A program made the translations under genes and the position numbers. This document shows, in pieces, positions 7,471-13,583 of a stretch of 21,179 nt of DNA (the stretch's first letter is position 1; each line of letters opens with the position of its first letter). Origin of the DNA: Holosporales bacterium (GTDB taxonomy: Bacteria; Pseudomonadota; Alphaproteobacteria; UBA3830; JAIRMZ01); contig JAITIJ010000025.1 in NCBI GenBank assembly GCA_031279495.1, positions 1-21,179 on the forward strand, written 5' to 3'. The notes beneath the pieces were generated by a model. It saw nothing but the letters and a program-made list of their open reading frames with translations, was not told the origin of the DNA and made no database searches.

Positions 7471-8238
7471 CTATCTTCTTTTTCTCCTGTGGGATCCTTT
7501 GAAAGATCTTTTGCGCCCAAAGTGAAAGATTTTTCCAACATGACGAACGAACATTCTTGCGCCTCTAGCAACCCTGCGCTCAACATTTTTCACGCCTCTG
7601 ATAGCTCTACGTACTGTTCTATTGTGACTAATAACTTGTCCTACATGCCGAACATCCCTTGCAACTCTACGTACTGTTCCATTGTGACTAATAGCTTGTC
7701 CTACATGCCGAACATCCCTTGCAACTTTACGTACTGTTCCATTGTGGCTAATAGCTTGTCCTACATGCCGAACATCCCTTGCAACTCTACGTACTGTTCC
7801 ATTGTGGCTAATAGCTTGTCCTACATGGCGAGCATCCCTTGCAACTCTACGTACTGTTCCATTGTGACTAATAGCTTGTCCTACATGGCGAGCATCCCTT
7901 GCAACTTTACGTACTGTTCCATTGTGACTAATAGCTTGTCCTACATGGCGAACGCCTCCGGCAAATGCGCGTCCTGCTTTTCTCTCACCATGGGCAGCCC
8001 CTGGCCTTTGCCCGGGTGCATGCGGTGAAAGTGCATGCGGAGCAGCAATCGTAGGTCTTGCTGCAGGAGCACGCGGAGTAGCCTCTGGCCTCTGGCCAGG
8101 AACACGCGGAGCAGCAATTGCGGGTCTTTCAGCTGTCGTTGGCTGTGAGGATCTCTGGTTTGGATGGGGCACCATAGCCTGAGCCACGAACGTTACGAAC
8201 GCTGTAAAGCAAACCAATAATTGTAAAGTGTATTTCAT
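7471..8238 (-). CDS. Exported basic tandem-repeat protein of unknown function
   Basis: I do not recognise a family. The 255 residues begin with a clear signal peptide (MKYTLQLLVCFTAFVTFVAQA, likely cleaved after AQA). Residues about 25-90 are rich in Pro, Ala and Arg and contain a loose internal duplication around RPxIAAP and PGQRPxA. Six 20-residue units follow, consensus RHVGQAISHNGTVRRVARDV. The first five are nearly identical (K/R and A/V swaps only) and the sixth is diverged. A strongly basic tail ends SHRRKRR. There are no cysteines after the signal peptide. The unit could form an amphipathic basic helix; binding to nucleic acid, lipopolysaccharide or host membrane is possible but unproven. 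AAGGGAA precedes the ATG. The gene converges with the His-rich outer-membrane protein gene. An overlapping open frame on the other strand comes from the 60-bp periodicity. Confidence 0.72.
   Translation of the reverse strand: MKYTLQLLVCFTAFVTFVAQAMVPHPNQRSSQPTTAERPAIAAPRVPGQRPEATPRAPAARPTIAAPHALSPHAPGQRPGAAHGERKAGRAFAGGVRHVGQAISHNGTVRKVARDARHVGQAISHNGTVRRVARDARHVGQAISHNGTVRRVARDVRHVGQAISHNGTVRKVARDVRHVGQAISHNGTVRRVARDVRHVGQVISHNRTVRRAIRGVKNVERRVARGARMFVRHVGKIFHFGRKRSFKGSHRRKRR
7591..7950 (-). repeat. Six tandem 60-bp repeats inside the basic exported protein gene
   Basis: Six consecutive 60-bp units, read on the minus strand from 7950 down to 7591, each encode 20 residues. Units one to five differ at only a few positions; unit six (7591-7650) has more changes (RHVGQVISHNRTVRRAIRGV). 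The unit is a multiple of three, so gain or loss of copies keeps the frame. The near-identity points to recent expansion or homogenisation and makes copy-number variation between strains likely. Confidence 0.95.
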
Positions 8239-8389
8239 GTTTCTGTTCCCTTTTTAGTTAATTTCTTCTATTAAACACATAAAGAGTAAAAAAATAGTGA
8301 ACGTACGCCTTTTTTTTCTAAACGCATCCATGCTTGTTTGCTTAAAAAATAGGGATCAGTTTAACAAGAAGGCACAGTCAACGGCATTG

Positions 8390-8422
8390 AACCACACTTT
8401 CGCATGTGTTGTGGTTTTTTTT
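8390..8422 (+). terminator. Orphan intrinsic terminator reading rightward
   Basis: AACCACA (8390-8396) pairs perfectly with TGTGGTT (8410-8416) and is followed by an unbroken T-run to 8422. This is the classic form of a rho-independent terminator for plus-strand RNA. No plus-strand gene lies upstream of it; both neighbours (the repeat protein and the terminase) are on the minus strand. In that orientation the stem has no T-run. It may end a small RNA encoded between about 8250 and 8420, or antisense transcription. Confidence 0.45.
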
Positions 8423-8470
8423 CTATAATTTTATAATCGGAACAAAAAATGAAGACGTTAGATGCTTCAT

Positions 8471-9760
8471 TTACACACTCCAGACTGCGACTTTTTGTGC
8501 AATGGACCCTAGAAAGAGCGTTTCCAGCGCCCACACTAACGCATCCATCCGATCTGGTGACTGAAGCGTTTGAGGGGTATAAGTCAGCATCTGGCGTTCC
8601 AGCTCTTCAAAATTGCCGACGTGAAATACGCGATGTTGGTGATAAAATTGAGTTATAGGCTCTGCGCGTGTCCATTTGCTCTTGTACGCTCGCACCAATT
8701 TAAGAGCCGCAAACGGTACGACATTCGAAAATAGCGCCGGCAAAAGATCTCCTCCTGCATTCGTCTCGAGAACAACTTGTGTTGCTTGAAAAGAGCGATA
8801 GATTTCTCCTACGCGCTGCATCCACTCTTCTGGTGGTGCCTTCGTGCTATAATCAGCTAGCACATAAGCAGTTCCCTGCGCATCTTGCCCAACGACAATA
8901 ATGCCAGTCTCATCGCTTGTTGTGTTGTGGCTTAAGGCTGGATCCACTCCAATAACAACACGTACCAGCGGAGGAGCTTGCGCCAGTCGATGGGCCTCCA
9001 AAAGAGAATGCGTCCACAATGTATCAGCGTTATCTACAATTTCTCCGTATAATTCTTGATCACCTAGCAATGTCCCTTCAAATTGGCCCTTCACTAAAGT
9101 CAAGAAACTTTCCGGCAGATTTTCGACATTTTCAAAGGTACTGCCGCGCGTTACGACAATGTCAGGACGTTGTAAAAGACGGCGCAAGAGTGGGAAAGGC
9201 CGCGGCGTTGTCGTAATCAACACTTGAGGGGCTTTCCCTAATCGCAAGGAGAGAAAAAGCTGATTCAAAACCTCCTCAGAATGGGGGAATTTCGCAAACT
9301 CGTCGATCCAGGCTCCATCAAATTGCGGGCCACGGAGTTGCTCTGTGTTTTCTGCTCCATACAACGTGGCAATAGCGCCATTTTGCCATAACAGGCGTCG
9401 TGTATGCGCTTCATAAGTGACTTTTTCCCAAAGAGGAGAGACATTTAGCAGACCGCTCTCTCCCTCTACCATCACTTCTCGGGCCTCTGTGATTGTCTGC
9501 GCGATAAGAGCTATACGCCGACATTGTCCTGACGTTGCCCATTGTCGAATAGTCTCGGCACCTGTGCGTGTTTTTCCAAACCCGCGACCTGCGAGAATAA
9601 GCCAGATTTTCCAGTTGCCAGCAGGAAGTCGCTGTGATGGTCGTGCCTGCAAGGACCAATCATATCGGCAGTGTATTTCTGCTCGACGCCGTTGCTCTGC
9701 ACGCAATAAACGCAGTAAAGCGCGCAGCATCGCACGCCTTGCTTCAGAGATAGAAGACAT
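8471..9760 (-). CDS. Phage/GTA-type terminase large subunit (DNA-packaging ATPase and nuclease)
   Basis: In phages and gene transfer agents this protein pumps DNA into the capsid using ATP and cuts it with an RNase H-fold nuclease. The 429 residues show Walker A LAGRGFGKT at 56-64, Walker B GAWIDE at 149-154, the coupling motif TTT at 183-185, and nuclease acidic positions in VIGVDPA (Asp273), VLETNA (Glu331) and SPDRMDAL (Asp403/Asp406). The layout matches the terminase of the alphaproteobacterial RcGTA-like family. Length is near normal, with no internal stop, so it seems intact. No portal, protease or capsid gene lies beside it, so it is a solitary remnant or one piece of a dispersed GTA. 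The ATG at 9760 lacks a ribosome-binding site; an in-frame ATG at codon 11 (9728-9730) has AAGG six bases upstream and may be the true start. Confidence 0.9.
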   Translation of the reverse strand: MSSISEARRAMLRALLRLLRAEQRRRAEIHCRYDWSLQARPSQRLPAGNWKIWLILAGRGFGKTRTGAETIRQWATSGQCRRIALIAQTITEAREVMVEGESGLLNVSPLWEKVTYEAHTRRLLWQNGAIATLYGAENTEQLRGPQFDGAWIDEFAKFPHSEEVLNQLFLSLRLGKAPQVLITTTPRPFPLLRRLLQRPDIVVTRGSTFENVENLPESFLTLVKGQFEGTLLGDQELYGEIVDNADTLWTHSLLEAHRLAQAPPLVRVVIGVDPALSHNTTSDETGIIVVGQDAQGTAYVLADYSTKAPPEEWMQRVGEIYRSFQATQVVLETNAGGDLLPALFSNVVPFAALKLVRAYKSKWTRAEPITQFYHQHRVFHVGNFEELERQMLTYTPQTLQSPDRMDALVWALETLFLGSIAQKVAVWSV

Positions 9761-10262
9761 AAATATTATGGAATAAGAGAAATCTTAGAGAATTATCTCA
9801 TAGATAAGTCTTAGAAGACAAAATTGTCATCTTTCGTTCTATTTTTCTAATAAAATGAAAACCATTGCATCATTTTCTTCCTCTGTAATTAATTGTTGGA
9901 TCTATTGAGAGATTCTCATGGAGTAAGGAGCGCCATTGCTTTGTTGCCCCTTCCTTTGTTTTTCTCTTGCTCTGCTTCCTCTCATCACGTGTCAATCGCC
10001 GTCAATCTCTGATGTAAAAAATCTTCTCTAAAAACTTGACAAATAGGGGGTGATATAGTGTGTCTATGCTTAAAATGGAGAAGAAAAACATGCATAATAT
10101 CCACTTCTAGAATTTCTAACAGCAAAGCATTCATTGCGAATGATAGCGCTTTCAACTCCAACCATATAAAGCTAAAAACTAGACGTCTCTTTAAAAGGTA
10201 GAGGGTCACGATGCGCGGATCTATTGACGCTCAACAAGAAAACCCGCTAGGGTTTCGGTGGA
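9761..10262. other. Spacer of about 500 bp without a convincing gene
   Basis: The spacer lies between the terminase start and tRNA-Leu, is AT-rich, and holds only short unrecognisable open frames. It contains a 15-bp palindrome TTATCTCATAGATAA (9793-9807) just upstream of the terminase, with TCTTAGA repeated directly on either side (9783-9789 and 9809-9815). It also contains a TTGACA hexamer (10036-10041) with no well-spaced -10 element, though TATAGT lies 12 bp and TATGCT 23 bp downstream. This may be the promoter of tRNA-Leu, but the assignment is weak. I see no integrase, attachment-site duplication or known RNA in it. Confidence 0.5.
10240..10255 (-). terminator. Weak terminator-like hairpin at the mscS stop codon
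   Basis: AAACCC (10240-10245) pairs with GGGTTT (10250-10255) around a 4-nt loop. On the minus strand the hairpin is followed by TCTTGTT. The mscS TAG (10247-10249) lies partly in the loop. The stem is only 6 bp and the T-run is interrupted, but the position fits an end for mscS transcripts that have already passed antisense through tRNA-Leu. Confidence 0.3.
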
Positions 10263-11518
10263 GCCTCTGTGGCGGAATTGGTAGACGCGGCAGACTCAAA
10301 ATCTGTTGTCCGCGAGGACGTGCTGGTTCGACTCCGGCCAGGGGCACCATTTTTACTTTTTCTAATAGGCGCCGGCTCCAACGGTGGCACGAATATCTCT
10401 GGTACAAGTCCTGTTGTCGCATGAGAGGAGAGCGCAAATCGCGGTAGCACAAAACGTGTTCCAGCCTCCTTTACGATGTCCGCCAGCTGCTGCGCAAACG
10501 CCTCTCTGCCTTGCAAAAATTCCTGAAGAGACAAAGCGGGCAGAAAACAAGACAAAATAATATCAACAGAAGTTTCTGTCAACGCATCTACGTACACAAA
10601 AATACTGGTATCGGGCCGAGGAGGCGCCTTAGGCAGCTCAGAGATTGTCTGATCAAAACGCATGCGCACGGTTTTCAGGGCATGAAACGAGATGTTGGGA
10701 TCCAGACTAACACGCCAATAAACGCGCCGGAAATTGATGCCAGAGAAATTGACAACCGCAACATCAGCTAGCCGCGCATTGGGAACATAAATAGGAGCGC
10801 CATCCGTCCTTTTAAGAAGAGTTGAGCGGAATCCTATCGCCTCGACATAACCCTCAACGACATCATCAACGTGCACCCAATCGCCATGATTAAAACGTTT
10901 CTCAGCAAGAATCAAGAAGCCAGAGATAAGGTTCTTGAATAGATCTTGTGCACCCAACACAACGGCAGCACCTAGAAATCCTAATCCTGTTAGGAATGCC
11001 GCCACATGAATGCCCCACCACTCAAGAATAGTAACAATGCAGATGCTTCCCAAAAACACACGGCAAACCCGTATGATCCACTCAATCGTTGTTACTTCTG
11101 CAAATCGCTTTACAACCGGAATTGCCCATAGAATAGGACGCAAGACGATGTTTATCCCCATGAAAATAACAACAACAAGTCCAGATCGCACCATTAGCAA
11201 GATGAGTTCTCCTAAAGGACCCGGAAAACCGACATATAAAACAATCATGTAGATCAAGATAACGCGTAAGAATTGCTGCATGTGAACGCGAAAAAGAAGA
11301 AGCTCCTTTTCTCCTCTGCTTTTTAGCGCTCTTTTTGCGCGCGCGAGCACCGGATCGATAAGGCGTGCGGAAAGCTTCTCTAACACTTTTTTGTTAAAAA
11401 GAGGGAATGTTATGCAGCCTGCACACAGCAACCGTCCAGCGGGGAAAGCATTAATGCTTGCCCAGCAATGTTCGGATATTTTTGCAATATCACTTAATAA
11501 GGCAATAGCCGTTGCCAT
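10247..11518 (-). CDS. MscS-family small-conductance mechanosensitive channel
   Basis: An inner-membrane channel that opens under membrane tension to release solutes during hypo-osmotic shock. The 423 residues have about four to five hydrophobic segments. The pore-lining helix and following beta domain are clear: TGLGFLGAAVVLGAQDLFKN at 177-196, then NHGDWVHVDDVVEGYVEAIG at 210-229 and the conserved VPNARLADVAVVNFS at 245-259. The C-terminal alpha-beta cytoplasmic domain ends near residue 385. The last 34 residues (about 390-423, GAPGRSRTSTSSRTTDFESA and on) are the antisense translation of the tRNA-Leu gene and are not part of the family. The natural stop seems to be lost and translation ends just beyond the tRNA. 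The start is the ATG at 11516-11518, with a weak ribosome-binding site. It diverges from the Hsp20 gene. Confidence 0.9.
   Translation of the reverse strand: MATAIALLSDIAKISEHCWASINAFPAGRLLCAGCITFPLFNKKVLEKLSARLIDPVLARAKRALKSRGEKELLLFRVHMQQFLRVILIYMIVLYVGFPGPLGELILLMVRSGLVVVIFMGINIVLRPILWAIPVVKRFAEVTTIEWIIRVCRVFLGSICIVTILEWWGIHVAAFLTGLGFLGAAVVLGAQDLFKNLISGFLILAEKRFNHGDWVHVDDVVEGYVEAIGFRSTLLKRTDGAPIYVPNARLADVAVVNFSGINFRRVYWRVSLDPNISFHALKTVRMRFDQTISELPKAPPRPDTSIFVYVDALTETSVDIILSCFLPALSLQEFLQGREAFAQQLADIVKEAGTRFVLPRFALSSHATTGLVPEIFVPPLEPAPIRKSKNGAPGRSRTSTSSRTTDFESAASTNSATEAPPKP
10263..10349 (+). tRNA. tRNA-Leu, anticodon CAA
   Basis: An 87-nt class II tRNA. The acceptor stem GCCTCTG pairs with CAGGGGC (one G-U). 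The D arm contains GGTAGACGC. The anticodon stem GCAGA/TCTGT encloses the loop CTCAAAA, giving anticodon CAA, which reads the UUG codon. A long variable arm GTCCGCGAGGAC follows, then the T arm with GGTTCGACTCC. The terminal CCA is encoded (10347-10349). A T-rich stretch after 10350 (TTTTTACTTTTTC) may help end transcription. The whole gene lies inside the 3' end of the opposite-strand mscS frame. Confidence 0.97.
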
Positions 11519-11639
11519 ATCTTGTCTCTGTTTAACAACCGTGAGCTCGCAAAGGAGTATAGGAGCTCTTAGTTGCGAAGTCTCTTGTTCTTTTGTAGTC
11601 TAAATAGGATAAGAGTCGCAGCATAGTGTGCGCAGAAGT

Positions 11640-12149
11640 ATGACACTGTTCAATAGTCCTCTCTTTTTAGGCTTTGATCATTTTGAACGGCTTGTTGATC
11701 GTGCCTCTAAGATAGCTAGCGAGGGGTATCCTCCCTATAATATTGAGCAAATAGAGGGAAACGGCCTTAAGATTACGCTCGCTGTAGCGGGTTTCACGGC
11801 AGAAGAGATAGAAGTATTCATCGACGATAATCAACTTATCATCCAAGGACAACACACAGAGAAAGAAGAGCGTGTCTATCTGCATCGCGGTATTGCAACT
11901 CGCCAATTCCGACGGACTTTCATTCTTGCGGAAGGAATAGAGGTGATAGAAGCCTCGTTCGAGAATGGGCTTTTAAACATTTTCTTAATGCGACCAAAGA
12001 TAGAGTCAAAAGCGCGCCGCATTCTTATAAGAACGCCTTCTCATTCTTCGGCTCCTCCTAAGTTATTGAATAACTCTATTGAAGAGAAAGATTTTTCCAA
12101 TAAATCTCCTACTGCAGAAAGTTTTGTAGTAGAGTCGCCAAACAAGTAG
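11640..12149 (+). CDS. Hsp20/alpha-crystallin-type small heat-shock protein (IbpA-like)
   Basis: An ATP-independent holdase chaperone that keeps unfolding proteins soluble for later refolding. From the ATG at 11640 the product has about 169 residues. A short N-terminal arm (MTLFNSPLFLGFDHFERLVD) matches class A bacterial small heat-shock proteins. The alpha-crystallin domain runs from about 35 to 125 and includes LKITLAVAGFTAEEIEVFID, and RRTFILAEGIEVIEASFENG before the GLLNIFLMRP strand. A Ser/Asn-rich tail follows. A GTG at 11628 would add four residues; the ATG is preferred from the family's usual N-terminus, although neither has a strong ribosome-binding site. The weak site could be thermally controlled, as in ROSE-type leaders of this family, but I could not identify a convincing ROSE fold. 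DUF1150 follows eight bases later. Confidence 0.92.
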   Translation: MTLFNSPLFLGFDHFERLVDRASKIASEGYPPYNIEQIEGNGLKITLAVAGFTAEEIEVFIDDNQLIIQGQHTEKEERVYLHRGIATRQFRRTFILAEGIEVIEASFENGLLNIFLMRPKIESKARRILIRTPSHSSAPPKLLNNSIEEKDFSNKSPTAESFVVESPNK

Positions 12150-12157
12150 AAGTTTTT

Positions 12158-12382
12158 ATGGAATTTATAGAACTCGAGAAACTCCGCTCCATCACACCTC
12201 AGGAACTTGCAGTGTTGGGAGTAACGGACTTAGCCTATATCAGACCCATTCGCTTGGACAAAACAAGAAACGGATTTGCACTACATGCGGCGGATGGAAC
12301 AACGATAGGATTTAGCGCGAGCCAAGATATGGCCCTACGTGCCGCTTGCCGGAATAATCTTATTCCTCAGAGTCTGCATTAG
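12158..12382 (+). CDS. DUF1150 family small protein
   Basis: A 74-residue protein recognisable as DUF1150, a small alphaproteobacterial family of unknown function. Characteristic features are LAVLGVTDLAYIRPI at 18-32 and the central FALHAADGTTIGFS at 41-54, followed by a helix (ASQDMALRAACRNNL). It starts eight bases after the Hsp20 stop, and this pairing is a common arrangement in alphaproteobacteria, so co-expression under heat stress is likely. Length is normal. It has no signal peptide or membrane segment. A role as an accessory to the chaperone is a guess from context only. Confidence 0.85.
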   Translation: MEFIELEKLRSITPQELAVLGVTDLAYIRPIRLDKTRNGFALHAADGTTIGFSASQDMALRAACRNNLIPQSLH

Positions 12383-12711
12383 CAGAAGGCAAACATAAGG
12401 AATTTGGGCACAACAAGAAGATGATTCTGTCTCATTCCTAGCATAATTTCGTTTGTCTGAAGCTTAAAGTTTGAAATGAAGAGAGATTTTTCTAGCGCCT
12501 GCGCCTCCCTCTTTTCGCAAGGAAAAGAGTTAGAGCGTTTCTCTCTGGTGAAATTTTCTGTTATGGCTCTGCTGTTCGAATAATTTGATACGAGAGTACA
12601 TTTTAGAAGTTTTTCGTAAGTGATGTGACTGAAGTGTTTCCTCAATACAAGTCGTATGCTTTTAGTTTTCTGCGTAGTGGTATGTCAGCTTATCCACGCC
12701 CTTATGACTGT

Positions 12712-12747
12712 AATAACAGGGGAGACATGAATAACAGGGGAGACATG
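12712..12747 (+). repeat. Perfect 18-bp tandem duplication
   Basis: AATAACAGGGGAGACATG occurs twice head to tail (12712-12729 and 12730-12747), immediately left of a GC-rich hairpin. The perfect identity suggests a recent slippage event. Confidence 0.95.
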
Positions 12748-12753
12748 AGGGCC

Positions 12754-12772
12754 CCGCGGCACTGCGCCGCGG
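12754..12772. repeat. GC-rich 7-bp hairpin
   Basis: CCGCGGC (12754-12760) and GCCGCGG (12766-12772) form a perfect all-GC stem around ACTGC, in an otherwise AT-rich spacer. A diverged, inverted copy of the surrounding sequence lies at 13081-13110. No T-run follows, so it is not an intrinsic terminator. Confidence 0.7.
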
Positions 12773-13106
12773 CTACCATAGAGCTCGAGGCAAGCAGAGT
12801 TTTTGGAGGTTCGCTCTTGGCCTTTAGAAATAAAAGGAGGGAGAGATCTCTTTGTTCCCTATCGTTTTGCCTCTTCAAAAGTGCCGCAATGGATCAAAGA
12901 ATGGCGAAATTAGATTAAATGATGCAACCGCAGGCTGTATCCATCACACATAAACACAACCTAGAGTTGTCTCTTCTCATCGCAATTATGCAGCGTATTC
13001 TTTGGAAATGCAGGAGCGCAGCCATACTGACATTACCCTTATGAGCAATCTTCAACAAGACGCCTCGCTCTGAGTTGTTATAGTGGCCGCGGCGTAGTAC
13101 TGCAGG

Positions 13107-13146
13107 GCCTTTGTGACATTAATCTATTTGGTATAGACACAAAGGC
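13107..13146. repeat. 9-bp perfect stem-loop
   Basis: GCCTTTGTG (13107-13115) pairs exactly with CACAAAGGC (13138-13146) across a 22-nt AT-rich loop. It overlaps the end of the 13081-13110 repeat copy and lies just inside the right 13-bp inverted repeat. Confidence 0.7.
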
Positions 13147-13398
13147 GTCGATGCTCCTACACATCACTTACGCATAATCTTCAACACACTCACCTGTATT
13201 CCATTAGTAGTTGCAATATGGCTGAGACGACACAATCGTAGGTTGTGTATATCTATACATCCCTCATGCACAAATAGAAAAAACAACACCCTTTAATAAA
13301 GGAAAATGGAAAAGATGAAAAGCCCTGCTGAAATGAAGAGAGAAATTGGGGGAGGGAGAAAAGGTGAGCCAGAAAGTCTTATCTACCAATAAAAACAT

Positions 13399-13504
13399 GG
13401 AAGAATAGAAGAGAGGGAAAAAAGGAAGAAACGGGGAAAGAATAATGAGAGAAAAAATGGGAAAAGAGAGGATGATGGAAATAGAATAAGGAAAAGAGGA
13501 GGAA
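13399..13504 (+). other. Purine-rich tract (GA-rich on plus strand)
   Basis: About 106 nt contain only about nine pyrimidines on the plus strand. A less extreme GA-rich stretch extends back to about 13300. No open frame here looks coding. It sits 50-220 bp upstream of the thrS promoter. Such strand-asymmetric tracts can form triplex or unwound DNA or act as poor-complexity spacer; which applies here cannot be read from sequence. Confidence 0.6.
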
Positions 13505-13554
13505 CAATAAAACAGACATAGCTATACGCTATAAGTCTCCGCGGGTATCTCGCG

Positions 13555-13583
13555 TTAATATGCAAAAACGTATATTATATAAT
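13555..13583 (+). promoter_or_regulatory. Predicted sigma70 promoter of thrS-serC
   Basis: TTAATA (13555-13560), a 17-bp spacer and a perfect TATAAT (13578-13583). Transcription would start near 13590, leaving a leader of about 30 nt before the thrS ATG at 13620. That is too short for an attenuator or a thrS-type operator structure. Confidence 0.6.

Larger units (their letters stand above)
12615..13172. repeat. 13-bp perfect inverted repeats bounding a 558-bp segment
   Basis: CGTAAGTGATGTG at 12615-12627 recurs as its exact complement CACATCACTTACG at 13160-13172. The outward flanks also match loosely (TT-GAAG-TT pattern), so the similarity extends beyond the 13 bp. Inside, 12749-12778 and 13081-13110 form a second inverted pair with 23 of 30 positions identical. 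The arrangement suggests the ends of a non-autonomous element or an old inverted duplication. I see no target-site duplication. Confidence 0.6.

Noticed and set aside
7591..7950. Regular 60-bp repeats considered as a CRISPR array
   Set aside because: There are no unique spacers; the whole unit repeats and encodes protein in frame.
7465..8028. A 187-residue plus-strand open frame with repeats such as TYCSIVTNSLSYMPNIP
   Set aside because: It is the antisense of the basic repeat protein; the 60-bp unit keeps all frames periodic and open. It lacks a signal peptide, and the minus-strand frame has a signal peptide and a ribosome-binding site.
8449..8658. Plus-strand 69-residue frame beginning after the orphan terminator
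   Set aside because: It lies almost wholly antisense to the terminase C-terminus and has no ribosome-binding site or recognisable sequence.
9930..10010. Minus-strand GAGGAAGCAGAG resembling the SRP RNA tetraloop region
   Set aside because: The flanking helix and the conserved asymmetric loop of SRP RNA are absent.
9761..10349. Possible integration site for a prophage at tRNA-Leu next to the terminase
   Set aside because: No integrase and no second copy of the tRNA 3' end were seen in the window.
10231..10452. Minus-strand 73-residue frame containing PLAGVEPARPRGQQ
   Set aside because: This is a well-known false product of tRNA-Leu antisense translation, in another frame from mscS.
12625..12918. 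A 97-residue plus-strand frame in the repeat-rich spacer
   Set aside because: It starts at GTG with no ribosome-binding site, runs through the 18-bp duplication and the hairpin, and matches no family I recognise.
13383..13565. Minus-strand frame rich in Phe, Ser and Leu
   Set aside because: It is a by-product of the purine tract (pyrimidine-rich codons), not a membrane protein.
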